The notes beneath the pieces were generated by a model. It was not told the DNA's origin, made no database searches, and saw only the letters and a list, made by a program, of their open reading frames with translations. From contig NZ_JAOTIK010000001.1 of NCBI RefSeq assembly GCF_030116705.1, forward strand, positions 1,941,001 through 2,005,000: 64,000 nucleotides of DNA, in the 5' to 3' direction. Source of the stretch: Streptomyces sp. ML-6 (lineage in GTDB: Bacteria > Actinomycetota > Actinomycetes > Streptomycetales > Streptomycetaceae). The translations under genes were made by a program, and so were the position numbers. Below, one piece after another: positions 8,554-17,166 of this stretch (the stretch's first letter is position 1; each line of letters opens with the position of its first letter).

Positions 8554-8586
8554 CCGCCGCCGGCCCCCGCCCGGGCCCGGCGGCGG
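8554..8586. terminator. Hairpin after the DUF305 gene
   Basis: Ten-base inverted repeat, CCGCCGCCGG at 8554-8563 with its complement at 8577-8586, nine bases past the stop codon. GC-only stem without T-tract. Confidence 0.5.
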
Positions 8587-8740
8587 TCGCGTGCCCGACT
8601 CCGGCCCCGCGTCCAAGTCCGGCCCCATCCCCTTCACGCGCTCGAACAGGCATGAGCGGTCGCGTACTCCCAACGGGCGTATGACGATGGAATCACTCGG
8701 GGTCGTACAGCATGCCCACGGCACTCAGGAGGAAGCCCTC

Positions 8741-9166
8741 ATGACCACCGCCAAGGACATCATGCACACCGGGGCCATGTGGATCCCCGCGCACGAGACG
8801 CTCGACCGGGCCGCGCAGCTGATGCGTGACCACAAGGTCGGTGCGCTGCCCATCTCGGCCAACGGCGAGCAGGACCGGATGATCGGCATCCTCACGGACC
8901 GCGACATCGTGGTCGGCTGTGTGGCGATGGGCCACGATCCGTCGAAGATGACCGCGGGCGACCTCGCCCAGGGCACCCCGCGCTGGATCGACGCGGAGGC
9001 CGGGGTGGAGGAGATTCTGGAGGAGATGCAGAGCCACCAGATCAAGCGGCTTCCGGTGGTCGAGAACAAGACCCTGATCGGCATGATCAGCGAGGCCGAC
9101 CTGGCGCGGCACCTCACCGACGAGCAGATCGCCGGGTGGGCGGAGAAGGTCTACGCGCGCGGCTGA
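8741..9166 (+). CDS. Tandem CBS domain protein
   Basis: 141 residues consisting of two CBS modules (about 8-62 and 73-130), with GILTDRDIVV and GMISEADLARHL as the family's strand-helix ends. Free-standing CBS pairs of this type sense adenine nucleotides or act as hypoxia/stress-response proteins (Hrp1 of Mycobacterium tuberculosis is similar); no partner domain is fused here. The ATG at 8741 is chosen because AGGAGGA lies seven bases upstream, discarding a 50-residue in-frame extension. Monocistronic, followed by a hairpin. Confidence 0.88.
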   Translation: MTTAKDIMHTGAMWIPAHETLDRAAQLMRDHKVGALPISANGEQDRMIGILTDRDIVVGCVAMGHDPSKMTAGDLAQGTPRWIDAEAGVEEILEEMQSHQIKRLPVVENKTLIGMISEADLARHLTDEQIAGWAEKVYARG

Positions 9167-9253
9167 CCGGCCCCCGCGGACTCCGGCCCGACGACAACCC
9201 GATCGACAACCCGACCGACGACAGACCGACGGCAATCCGACAACAGCCCGGCC

Positions 9254-9296
9254 ACGGTCCGTCGCCCCCTCGCCCGGGGAGGTGACGGACCGTTTC
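9254..9296 (+). terminator. Terminator after the CBS protein gene
   Basis: Ten-base outer stem (9254-9263 with 9284-9293) with further C/G pairing inside the loop, then TTTC. The region 9167-9253 before it is made of short CGAC-rich repeats and holds no gene. Confidence 0.6.
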
Positions 9297-9409
9297 GGTG
9301 CCCGCCCGCCCCGGGTCCGTCCTCCGCCCCGTCAGGCTCGGAACCATTGGGGCGATACGTTTCCGCACGCCTCCGTGTTCCTCCGCGCGCGAGTGATACC
9401 CGGCGGGGG

Positions 9410-9415
9410 TAGGGT
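9410..9415 (+). promoter_or_regulatory. -10 element TAGGGT with leaderless spacing
   Basis: TAGGGT ends seven bases before the ATG at 9423, the same spacing seen at other leaderless genes in this window. No clear -35 is seen. Confidence 0.4.
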
Positions 9416-9422
9416 GCTCGGC

Positions 9423-9593
9423 ATGACCCTGAGTGGATGTGCGACGTACGGACAGTTGTCCCTGTTCGTCTCGCTGCTCATCGGGATCGCCCACCTCCTC
9501 GGGTGCGTCCCGACGCGGTTCACTCCGGTGGCCGGTCCGGTACCGCGTCCGGCCCCGGTCCGTCCCGCCCCGTTGTCGGTGCTGCGCATATAG
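9423..9593 (+). CDS. Possible small leaderless membrane protein
   Basis: A 56-codon frame (MTLSGCATYGQLSLFVSLLI...) with one strongly hydrophobic segment (about residues 11-30) and a Pro/Arg-rich tail. Supporting it: the TAGGGT -10 seven bases before the ATG. Against it: short length, no recognised family, and the hydrophobicity could be chance. It is also possible that the -10 drives the multicopper oxidase mRNA, with this frame as a leader peptide 66 bases upstream. Confidence 0.33.
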   Translation: MTLSGCATYGQLSLFVSLLIGIAHLLGCVPTRFTPVAGPVPRPAPVRPAPLSVLRI

Positions 9594-9659
9594 AGGGGGC
9601 GCCTCCCCCCTCCCCCAGCAGACCGGAATACCGACAACACCCCGAGGTGCCCTCTCGTC

Positions 9660-11402
9660 ATGCGCACTCCCCCCACCCGACGCGCCGTGCTCGGCGCCGC
9701 TGTCGCCACCGTCGGCACAGCAGTGCTGACCTCCTGTTCCACTGACGGCGACACCGCCGTCGGCGGCAAGAAGACCACCGGCACGAACCCCGGTGGCACG
9801 AGCCACGGCAGCGCGAACGCCGGTGGCCCGAGCCACGGCGGCGTGAACCACGGGGCCGCCCCCGGCCGGAAGCCCCAGGGCGAGTACGTCTCCCCCGACG
9901 GGGAGGAGGTCGCACGGGCCGAGGCCCGGCGGGGCTCCGGCCCCGTGCGGAAGGTCCATCTCGTCGCCACCCCGTCCCGGCTCGACGTGGGCGGTCTCGT
10001 CGTCGGCTCCTGGGCGTACGAGGCCCGGCTGCCCGGCAAGGAGCTCCGGGTCACGACCGGCGACACCCTGGCCCTCACCCTCGCCAACCACCTCCCGCAC
10101 GACACCTCGCTGCACTGGCACGGCCTCAACGTGCGCAACGACATGGACGGGGTGCCCGACCTGACCCAGCCGCCCATCAAGGTCGGCGCGGAGTTCTCCT
10201 ACCGGTTCACCGTGCCGCACGCGGGCACGTACTGGTTCCACCCGCACACGGGCGTCCAGCAGGACCGCGGACTGTACGCGCCGCTGATCGTCGAGGACCC
10301 GAAGGAGCCCCTCACGTACGACAAGGAGTGGGTCGTCGTCCTCGACGACTGGGTCGACGGGGTGGACGGTTCGACCCCGGACTCGGTGCTCGACGAGCTC
10401 AGCGGCGGCAGGGGCGGCATGGACCACGGCGGCGGCAGCCACGGAGCGCCCGCCGCCGCCTCAGGAGCCTCAGGAGCCTCGGGAGCCGCCGGGTCCGGCA
10501 AGGGCCCCGAGTCCGCCCGGCGCCGTTCCGGCCCCTCCCGGCTGAAGCGGGGCACCTACAGCAAGCTGCTGAACAGCCACGGGGGCGACGTCGCCTACCC
10601 GCACTACCTGATCAACGGCCGCATCCCGAAGTCCCCCACCTCCTTCACCGCCAGGCCGGGCGACCGGATCCGGCTGCGCATCATCAACGCGGGCGGCGAC
10701 ACCGCGTTCCGCGTCGCGCTCGGCGGGCACCGGATGACGATCACCCACACCGACGGCTACCCGGTCCGGCACACCACGACGGACGCCCTGCTGCTGGGCA
10801 TGGGCGAGCGCTACGACGTGCTCGTCACCGCCAAGGACGGGGTGTTCCCGCTGACCGCGCTCGCCGAGGGCAAGGGCGCCTCGGCCCTGGCCCTGCTCCG
10901 CACCGGGAAGGGCAGGGCGCCCACCGCGCCCGTCCGGCCCGATGAGCTGTACGGGAAGCTGGTGCAGGCGTACGACCTGGACCCGGACGAGTCCTCGACC
11001 CTGTCCCGGCGCGAGCCCGACCGGGTCCTCCGGTACCGGCTGACCGGCAGCATGAAGAAGTACGACTGGGCCTTCGACCACAAGCCGTACGACCCGCAGC
11101 GGCGCCGCGCGGTGCGGGAGGGCGAGCGGGTCAGGCTGGAGTTCTTCAACGTCACGGAGATGTGGCACCCCATCCACCTGCACGGGCACTCCTTCGGCCT
11201 CGTGGGACCGGCGGGGCCCGCGCACCGGGCCACCCGGCGCGGCCGGACCAACTGGGCACGCAAGGACACCGCGATCATCCGGCCGAACAGCTCGCTGGCC
11301 GTGGAGTTCGACGCGGACAACCCGGGGCTGTGGATGCTCCACTGCCACAACATCTACCACTCGGACGTGGGCATGATGACGGTCCTCGGCTACCGCCGCT
11401 GA
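9660..11402 (+). CDS. Exported multicopper oxidase
   Basis: 580 residues. The N-terminus has a twin-arginine motif (TRRAVLG, 6-12) and a lipobox-like LTSC (23-26), so it is probably exported by Tat and may be lipid-anchored. All copper-site motifs are present: HWHG (152-155), HPH (194-196), HPIHLHGH (503-510) and HCHNIYHSDVGMM (561-573), with the axial Met of the type 1 site. A low-complexity Gly/His/Ser stretch (250-282) between the first and second cupredoxin domains is His-rich. Known relatives oxidise Cu(I), phenols or metal ions; with DUF305/DUF3105 upstream, a periplasm-like copper-detoxifying role is plausible. GC-rich hairpin follows. Confidence 0.88.
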   Translation: MRTPPTRRAVLGAAVATVGTAVLTSCSTDGDTAVGGKKTTGTNPGGTSHGSANAGGPSHGGVNHGAAPGRKPQGEYVSPDGEEVARAEARRGSGPVRKVHLVATPSRLDVGGLVVGSWAYEARLPGKELRVTTGDTLALTLANHLPHDTSLHWHGLNVRNDMDGVPDLTQPPIKVGAEFSYRFTVPHAGTYWFHPHTGVQQDRGLYAPLIVEDPKEPLTYDKEWVVVLDDWVDGVDGSTPDSVLDELSGGRGGMDHGGGSHGAPAAASGASGASGAAGSGKGPESARRRSGPSRLKRGTYSKLLNSHGGDVAYPHYLINGRIPKSPTSFTARPGDRIRLRIINAGGDTAFRVALGGHRMTITHTDGYPVRHTTTDALLLGMGERYDVLVTAKDGVFPLTALAEGKGASALALLRTGKGRAPTAPVRPDELYGKLVQAYDLDPDESSTLSRREPDRVLRYRLTGSMKKYDWAFDHKPYDPQRRRAVREGERVRLEFFNVTEMWHPIHLHGHSFGLVGPAGPAHRATRRGRTNWARKDTAIIRPNSSLAVEFDADNPGLWMLHCHNIYHSDVGMMTVLGYRR

Positions 11403-11419
11403 CCGGCCCGCCGCCCCGT

Positions 11420-11459
11420 TCCCGGTGGGCCGCGGGCCCGGTCCCACGGCCCACCGGGA
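11420..11459 (+). terminator. Terminator after the multicopper oxidase
   Basis: Perfect 13-base inverted repeat, TCCCGGTGGGCCG at 11420-11432 and its complement at 11447-11459, 18 bases past the stop. Confidence 0.7.
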
Positions 11460-11479
11460 CATCGCGTCAATCAGACGAT

Positions 11480-11485
11480 TACACT
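11480..11485 (+). promoter_or_regulatory. -10 element of nadE (leaderless)
   Basis: TACACT ends seven bases before the GTG at 11493. There is no Shine-Dalgarno sequence, so a leaderless mRNA is likely. This spacing also decides between the two neighbouring GTG codons (11487 and 11493) in favour of the second. Confidence 0.55.
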
Positions 11486-11492
11486 GGTGCGC

Positions 11493-13247
11493 GTGCCTCA
11501 ACTACGCCTCGCACTGAATCAGATCGACTCGACCGTCGGTGACCTCGCCACAAACGCCGAGGCGGTCGTCCGCTGGACCCGGCACTCCGCCGAACAGGGC
11601 GCCCATCTGGTGGCGTTCCCCGAGATGATGCTGACCGGGTACCCCGTCGAGGACCTGGCCCTGCGCCCGTCCTTCGTCGAGGCCTCGCGCCGGGCGCTGC
11701 GGGCGCTCGCCGTCCGGCTCGACGAGGAGGGGTTCGGGGAGCTGCCGGTCGTCGTCGGCTACCTGGACCGTTCCGAGACGGACCAGCCCCGGTACGGCCA
11801 GCCCGCCGGTTCCCCGCAGAACGCCGCCGCGGTGCTGCACCGCGGGCGGGTCGCGCTGACCTTCGCCAAGCACCACCTCCCCAACTACGGCGTCTTCGAC
11901 GAGTTCCGGTACTTCGTGCCGGGCGACTCGATGCCGGTCGTGCGGGTCCACGGCGTCGATGTGGCGCTCGCGATCTGCGAGGACCTCTGGCAGGACGGCG
12001 GCCGGGTGCCCGCGGCCCGCGCCGCCGGCGCCGGGCTGCTGCTGTCGATCAACGCCTCGCCGTACGAGCGGGACAAGGACGACACCCGGCTGGAGCTGGT
12101 CCGCAAGCGGGCCCAGGAGGCCGGCTGCACCACCGCGTACCTGGCGATGATCGGCGGCCAGGACGAGCTGGTCTTCGACGGCGACTCGATCGTCGTCGAC
12201 CGGGACGGCGAAGTGATCGCCCGCGCCCCGCAGTTCGCCGAGGGCAGTGTCGTCCTCGACCTGGATCTGCCGGCGGCCTCCGCCGAGCCGCCGTCCGGCG
12301 TCGTGAACGACGGGCTGCGGATCGACCACGTGGTGCTCTCCGAGGAACCCCTCCCGGCGTACCCGGCGGAGCTGGCCGGAGGGTACGCCGAGCGGCTGGA
12401 CGACGACGAGGAGCTGTACTCGGCTCTGGTCGTGGGCCTGCGCGCGTACGCCGCGAAGAACGGGTTCAGCAGTGTGCTGATCGGGCTCTCCGGCGGCATC
12501 GACTCGGCGCTGGTCGCCGCGATCGCCTGCGACGCGCTGGGGGCGCAGAACGTGTACGGCATCTCGATGCCGTCGAAGTACTCCTCGGAGCACTCCAAGG
12601 GCGACGCGGCCGAACTGGCCCGCCGCACCGGGCTGAACTTCCGCACGGTGCCGATCGAGCCGATGTTCGACGCGTACATGGGTGCGCTGGGGCTCACCGG
12701 CCTGGCCGAGGAGAACCTCCAGTCCCGGCTGCGCGGCACGATGCTGATGGCCGTGTCCAACCAGGAGGGCCAGATCGTCCTCACACCGGGCAACAAGTCC
12801 GAGCTGGCGGTCGGTTACTCGACGCTGTACGGCGACTCGGTCGGGGCGTACGGCCCGATCAAGGACGTCTACAAGACGTCGGTCTTCCGCCTCGCGAAGT
12901 GGCGCAACCGGGCCGCGGAGGAACGCGGGCAGATCCCGCCGATCCCGGAGGCCTCCATCACCAAGCCGCCCAGCGCCGAACTGCGCCCGGACCAGGTGGA
13001 CACGGACTCGCTGCCCGACTACGACGTGCTGGACCGGATCCTGGAGCTGTACGTCGACCGGGACCGGGGCCTGGACGAGATCGTCGCGGCCGGGTTCGAC
13101 GAGGAGCTGGTGGCGAAGACCCTGCGGATGGTGGACACCGCGGAGTACAAGCGCCGGCAGTACCCGCCGGGCACGAAGATCTCTCCGAAGGGCTTCGGCA
13201 AGGACCGCCGCCTCCCGATCACCAACCGGTGGCGCGAGTCGCGCTGA
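11493..13247 (+). CDS. nadE: Glutamine-dependent NAD+ synthetase
   Basis: 584 residues with two domains. The N-terminal nitrilase-like glutaminase has the Glu44-Lys126-Cys162 triad (FPEM, FAKHHLP, ICEDLW). The C-terminal ATP-pyrophosphatase domain has the P-loop GLSGGIDSALV, with SKYSSEHSKGDAAELA, TPGNKSELAVGY and the substrate segment KPPSAELRPDQVDTDSLPDY. The enzyme amidates nicotinic acid adenine dinucleotide to NAD+, using glutamine-derived ammonia. Start chosen at the second of two close GTG codons because a -10 hexamer lies seven bases upstream. Converges on the following gene with a shared hairpin. Confidence 0.93.
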   Translation: MPQLRLALNQIDSTVGDLATNAEAVVRWTRHSAEQGAHLVAFPEMMLTGYPVEDLALRPSFVEASRRALRALAVRLDEEGFGELPVVVGYLDRSETDQPRYGQPAGSPQNAAAVLHRGRVALTFAKHHLPNYGVFDEFRYFVPGDSMPVVRVHGVDVALAICEDLWQDGGRVPAARAAGAGLLLSINASPYERDKDDTRLELVRKRAQEAGCTTAYLAMIGGQDELVFDGDSIVVDRDGEVIARAPQFAEGSVVLDLDLPAASAEPPSGVVNDGLRIDHVVLSEEPLPAYPAELAGGYAERLDDDEELYSALVVGLRAYAAKNGFSSVLIGLSGGIDSALVAAIACDALGAQNVYGISMPSKYSSEHSKGDAAELARRTGLNFRTVPIEPMFDAYMGALGLTGLAEENLQSRLRGTMLMAVSNQEGQIVLTPGNKSELAVGYSTLYGDSVGAYGPIKDVYKTSVFRLAKWRNRAAEERGQIPPIPEASITKPPSAELRPDQVDTDSLPDYDVLDRILELYVDRDRGLDEIVAAGFDEELVAKTLRMVDTAEYKRRQYPPGTKISPKGFGKDRRLPITNRWRESR

Positions 13248-13266
13248 GCGACGGGAACACGAACGG

Positions 13267-13301
13267 CTGTGACCCGGGAGCTTCCGCGCCCCGGGTCACA
13301 G
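13267..13301. terminator. Bidirectional hairpin between nadE and the EEP-family gene
   Basis: Perfect 12-base inverted repeat (13267-13278 and 13290-13301). The right arm contains the stop codon of the convergent minus-strand gene. Confidence 0.65.
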
Positions 13302-14354
13302 TCGTACCCGGGCCGCGATCGGCAGGTGGTCGCTGGCGGTCCTGTCGAGCGTCCATGACGACACCGGTTCGACGCCCTTCACCAGGATCTGGTCGATCCG
13401 CGCCATCGGGAACGAGGCCGGCCAGCTGAAGCCGAAGCCGTCGCCGGCGGCGCCCTGGGTGGAGCGCATCTGGGCGGTGACCGCGTTCAGCGCGCGGTCG
13501 TTCATCGTGCCGTTGAGGTCGCCGAGCAGGACCACCTTGTCGAGCGATTCGCGGGCGATGGCCTCGCCCAGGGCGTCCACGCTGTTGTCGCGCTGGTTGG
13601 CGGTGAATCCGGCGTGCAGCTTGACCCGTACGGACGGCAGGTGGGCCACGTAGACGGCGACCTTCCCCTTCGGCGTCGTGACGGTGGAGCGCATCGCCCG
13701 GGTCCAGCCCATCTTGATGTCGACCGGACGGGTCTGGCTCATCGGGTACTTGCTCCACAGGCCGACGGTCCCCTGCACCGCGTGGTACGGGAAGCGCTCG
13801 GCGAGTGCCGCCTCGTACGCCGACACCTTGCCGCTCGGCAGCTCCTCCAGGGCGAGGACGTCGGCTCCGGAGTCCGCGACGTGCCGGGCGGTGCCCGCGG
13901 GGTCGGGGTTGTCGGCGTTGACGTTGTGGGTGGCCACGGTGAGGTCGCCGCCGGTGCCCGACTTGTCGGTGAGCAGGCCGCCGAAGGCGTTGAGCCAGAC
14001 CACGACCGGCAGCAGGAGGGCGATCAGCGCGGTCGCCGAGCGGCGCACCAGGGCCAGGACCAGCAGCAGCGGGATGAAGACGGCGCACCAGGGCAGGAAC
14101 GTCTCGGAGAGGCTGCCCAGGTTGCCGATGGCGTTCGGGATCTCGGAGTGGAGGGCCATCACGAGGGTGAGCAGGACCGAACACAGGGCGAGGAGGATGC
14201 CGCGCCGCCAGATGCCCCGGTCGCCGGTCAGCCTGTCGCGCAGGGCCCGCAGCCGTGCTCCCGGCCCGCCGGGAACCGGGCCCGGCCCCGATCCCCGCTC
14301 CGGCTCCGGTTCCGCACGGTCGTTCCCGGTGTCCGCTCCGTACGCCTGCACCAT
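13296..14354 (-). CDS. Membrane protein with endonuclease/exonuclease/phosphatase domain
   Basis: 352 residues. After a hydrophilic start come three close transmembrane segments (about 50-68, 85-104, 108-128) and then an extracytoplasmic EEP-fold domain: ATHNVNADN, LALEELPSGK (catalytic Glu), HLPSVRVK, LLGDLNGTMND (Asp/Asn pair) and the C-terminal SDHLPIAARV (Asp-His). This matches vanX/DNase I-like hydrolases located outside the membrane; the substrate could be a nucleic acid, phosphoinositide or sphingolipid-like ester. The ATG at 14354 has GAGGA eight bases upstream; upstream in-frame codons lack this. Confidence 0.85.
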   Translation of the reverse strand: MVQAYGADTGNDRAEPEPERGSGPGPVPGGPGARLRALRDRLTGDRGIWRRGILLALCSVLLTLVMALHSEIPNAIGNLGSLSETFLPWCAVFIPLLLVLALVRRSATALIALLLPVVVWLNAFGGLLTDKSGTGGDLTVATHNVNADNPDPAGTARHVADSGADVLALEELPSGKVSAYEAALAERFPYHAVQGTVGLWSKYPMSQTRPVDIKMGWTRAMRSTVTTPKGKVAVYVAHLPSVRVKLHAGFTANQRDNSVDALGEAIARESLDKVVLLGDLNGTMNDRALNAVTAQMRSTQGAAGDGFGFSWPASFPMARIDQILVKGVEPVSSWTLDRTASDHLPIAARVRL

Positions 14355-14575
14355 CGCGCTGTCCTCACTGCCTTGCCCTGCATGTCGCCGCGCCCACGAC
14401 CCTAGGCGATGGGCGGCGCGTTTCCTGCCGTTCGCGACGGCCGTACTGCCACGAGGACGAAGGGGGGGGTCCGACGGGTTCCGGCCGGGCGGACTCCGTC
14501 CGGGCTTGTGACACAACAATCGCATTCGGGCAGGTGGGTCCGGGGCCGGGCGCGGGCCCAACGGGGGCGGGAGGT

Positions 14576-15220
14576 TCAGTCCCCGGCGGACGGGCGAGGG
14601 GCCAGGCCCTCGACCAGGAACCGGACGATGTGGTCGGCGAGGTCATCGGGCAGCGGCGCGTCGGGCCGGTGGACGGCGCGTACGAGCATGGGCCCCAGGA
14701 ACAGGTCGTTCATCAGCTCCACGTCCAGGTCAGCGCGGAGTTCACCGGCGTCGACCGCGCGCCGCACCGCGGCCAGCATGGCGGCGCGGCGCGGGGCGAT
14801 GACGGTGCAGTTGTACTCCTCCCACAGTTTGGGGTGGCTCTTCATCTGCGCGAAGACGTTGTGCAGCAGGGCCGAGGAGCGCCGGGCCAGGCCGCAGCCG
14901 CGGACCGACTCCAGCAGCAGCCGCAGGTCGGCGAGGCCGGCGGTGCCGGAGACCACGGGTTCCGGCAGCTCGATGTCGCGCAGGACGTCGACGAAGAGCT
15001 CCTCCTTGTCGCTCCAGCGCCGGTAGATCGTCGCCTTGCCGACGCCCGCGGTCCGGGCTATCCGCTCGATGGACAGGCTGCCGAGCGGTTCGCCCGCCTC
15101 CAGCAGTCCGGCGACGGCGTCCAGGATCGCCCGTTCGGCCGCCGCGCTGCGTGGCCGGCCCCGTCGGGGTTCCGGGTCCTTCCGGGACGGACGATTCCGT
15201 TCCTCTTCCTGCGTCCGCAC
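14576..15220 (-). CDS. TetR-family transcriptional regulator
   Basis: 214 residues: basic leader, TetR helix-turn-helix (about 26-72, SIERIARTAGVGKATIYRRWSDKEELFVDVL) and a TetR_C_16-like ligand domain. GTG start with GAGAGG upstream. It lies 138 bases downstream of an efflux pump gene on the same strand, so it is probably co-transcribed with it and represses it through the palindrome at 16998-17016. The inducer is unknown but is likely a toxic compound exported by the pump. Confidence 0.88.
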   Translation of the reverse strand: MRTQEEERNRPSRKDPEPRRGRPRSAAAERAILDAVAGLLEAGEPLGSLSIERIARTAGVGKATIYRRWSDKEELFVDVLRDIELPEPVVSGTAGLADLRLLLESVRGCGLARRSSALLHNVFAQMKSHPKLWEEYNCTVIAPRRAAMLAAVRRAVDAGELRADLDVELMNDLFLGPMLVRAVHRPDAPLPDDLADHIVRFLVEGLAPRPSAGD

Positions 15221-15358
15221 GTCGTTCCACCTCTCACCACGCCCTCCGACCGCCGTCCCGATTCTCGCCGACGGCGGCGGCGCTCCTGTCGGCCGCCCCC
15301 GGGGCCGGGGTCGCCGGGCCCGGGGGCGAACTTCCTCAGCTTCTCGGGGCCGTCCTCC

Positions 15359-16975
15359 TCACCGGTCCGCCCCCGCCGCGCGCACCGGCCGGCCGCCCTT
15401 CCCGGAGCCGCCGGGCTGCTGTCCCGCGGGCGGTTTCCCCGGCAGGAACAGGGCCACCACGAGGGCGCCCACCAGTGCGATGGTGGCCGAGCCGATGGCG
15501 GTGACGTGCATGGCCTTCAGGAACGCGTCGTTCGCGGCGTCGATCAGCGGGGCGCCCGCCGGGCCCATCCGGTCCGCCACGCCGAGCGTCGCCTCGATCG
15601 ACTCCCCCGCCGCCTCCCGGAGACCGGGCGGGAGCGCGCCGAGGTGCCCCTCGATGTCGCCCCGGTAGACGGTGGACAGCACCGAGCCGAGCACGGCGAC
15701 CCCGAGCGCCCCGCCGACCTGCCGGAACGTGTTGTTCACCGCCGAGCCGGAACCGGCCTTCTCACGGGGCAGCGCCTGCATCACGGAGACCGTGACCGGC
15801 GTCATCACGTGCGCCATGCCCGTGCCCTGCACGAAGAGGAGCAGGCACAGCACCCAGACCGGCGTGGTCTCGTCGAACAGCGCGAACGCCGCGAGCCCGA
15901 TCGCCACCAGCAACATGCCGACGGTGCACACGGCACGGGCGCCGAAGCGGTCGACGAGCAGCCGGGCCCGCGGTGCGAAGATCATCTGGGTGGCGGCCAG
16001 CGGCAGGAGCATCAGGCCCGACTCCAGCGCGCTCCAGCCGCGCACGCTCTGCATGTAGAAGGCGGAGAAGAAGGTCACCCCCATCAGCGCGAAGAAGACC
16101 AGCCCTATGGCGGCCACGGCCGCGGCGAACGACGGCTCCTTGAAGTACGAGACGTCCATGGCCGGGTGGGTGCTGCGCTTCTCGTGCCGGACGAACCCGA
16201 CCAGGACCAGCAGACCGCCGGCGATCGGCAGCAGCACGGTGGCGTCGGTGAAGTCGGCGAGTTCGCCGCCGCGGATGATGCCGTACACCAGCAGGACCAG
16301 TCCGACGATGGAGAGCAGCACGCCGATCGGGTCGATCCGGCCCGGCCTCGGGTCCTTGGAGTCCGGCACCAGCAGCACCATCGCGATCAGCGCCACGATC
16401 ACCACGGGCACGTTGACCAGGAAGATCGAGCCCCACCAGAAGTGTTCGAGCAGCAGCCCGCCGGTGATCGGGCCGATCGCGATGGCGAGTCCGACGCTGC
16501 CGGCCCATATCCCGATGGCCCGGGGCTGCTCGTCGCGCTCGAAGACGTTCATCAGCACCGCGAGCGTGGCGGGCATGACGAAGGCGGCGCCGAAGCCCAT
16601 CAGGGCGCGCCAGGTGATCAGCTCGGCCGGCGAGCCCGACATGGCGGCCAGGGCGGAGCCGACGCCGAAGAGCAGGATGCCGAAGAGCAGCACCTTCTTG
16701 CGGCCGATGCGGTCGCCGAGCAGGCCCGCGGTGAACAGGAGCCCGGCGAACACGAGCGTGTAGGAGTTGATCGCCCACTCCAACTCGCTCTGGGTGGCCC
16801 CCAGTCCGGTGGGTGCGGGGCCGGCGATGGTCTTGACCGCGACGTTCAGGATCGAGTTGTCCAGCACCACGATGAGCAGACTGAACATCAGAACGACGAG
16901 GATCGCCCAACGGCGGCGGTGGACCGCCTCCGGGACCTGGGGCACGGCGGTGCGAGCGCCGGACGGTATTGACAT
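15359..16975 (-). CDS. DHA2-family (EmrB/QacA) drug efflux MFS transporter
   Basis: 538 residues with 14 predicted transmembrane segments. Typical markers: [11 protein letters not shown] in helix 1 (motif D1), [10 protein letters not shown] (motif A), [20 protein letters not shown] (helix 4, motif B) and GPITGGLL (motif C antiporter signature). These are proton-coupled exporters of antibiotics and biocides. A perfect TetR-type operator lies 23 bases before the ATG and a TetR gene follows, so it is very probably drug-inducible. Long open frames on the opposite strand are codon-usage shadows. Confidence 0.92.
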   Translation of the reverse strand: MSIPSGARTAVPQVPEAVHRRRWAILVVLMFSLLIVVLDNSILNVAVKTIAGPAPTGLGATQSELEWAINSYTLVFAGLLFTAGLLGDRIGRKKVLLFGILLFGVGSALAAMSGSPAELITWRALMGFGAAFVMPATLAVLMNVFERDEQPRAIGIWAGSVGLAIAIGPITGGLLLEHFWWGSIFLVNVPVVIVALIAMVLLVPDSKDPRPGRIDPIGVLLSIVGLVLLVYGIIRGGELADFTDATVLLPIAGGLLVLVGFVRHEKRSTHPAMDVSYFKEPSFAAAVAAIGLVFFALMGVTFFSAFYMQSVRGWSALESGLMLLPLAATQMIFAPRARLLVDRFGARAVCTVGMLLVAIGLAAFALFDETTPVWVLCLLLFVQGTGMAHVMTPVTVSVMQALPREKAGSGSAVNNTFRQVGGALGVAVLGSVLSTVYRGDIEGHLGALPPGLREAAGESIEATLGVADRMGPAGAPLIDAANDAFLKAMHVTAIGSATIALVGALVVALFLPGKPPAGQQPGGSGKGGRPVRAAGADR

Positions 16976-16997
16976 GCCAGGAGCCTAACCCGTTTCG

Positions 16998-17016
16998 ATA
17001 CGAGACCGTCTCGTAT
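16998..17016. promoter_or_regulatory. Palindromic operator of the efflux pump gene
   Basis: ATACGAGAC-C-GTCTCGTAT, a perfect nine-base dyad around one central base. The half-site and its place just upstream of the pump start fit a TetR-family operator, most likely for the regulator encoded downstream at 14576-15220. A single palindrome also faces panB on the other strand, about 150 bases away. Confidence 0.75.
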
Positions 17017-17166
17017 TGGAAAGACTTTTACGACAAGAGTTTTTTCGACCGGGTCTTGAGCCCGCGTCCGCTGCCCCACTTCCCGCGAAGGGGCACGGGA
17101 TGCCACCATGGAACCGGTCCGGGGACGCCGTGAGGGCGCCTCGAGATGACGAAGGAGCCCACAGCA

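Noticed and set aside
14255..16972. A 905-codon plus-strand frame opposite the efflux pump and TetR genes
   Set aside because: Composition-driven shadow; the minus-strand frames encode unmistakable MFS and TetR proteins.
17016..17166. Operator palindrome as a panB control site
   Set aside because: It is about 150 bases from the panB start and 23 from the efflux pump; pump control is much more likely.
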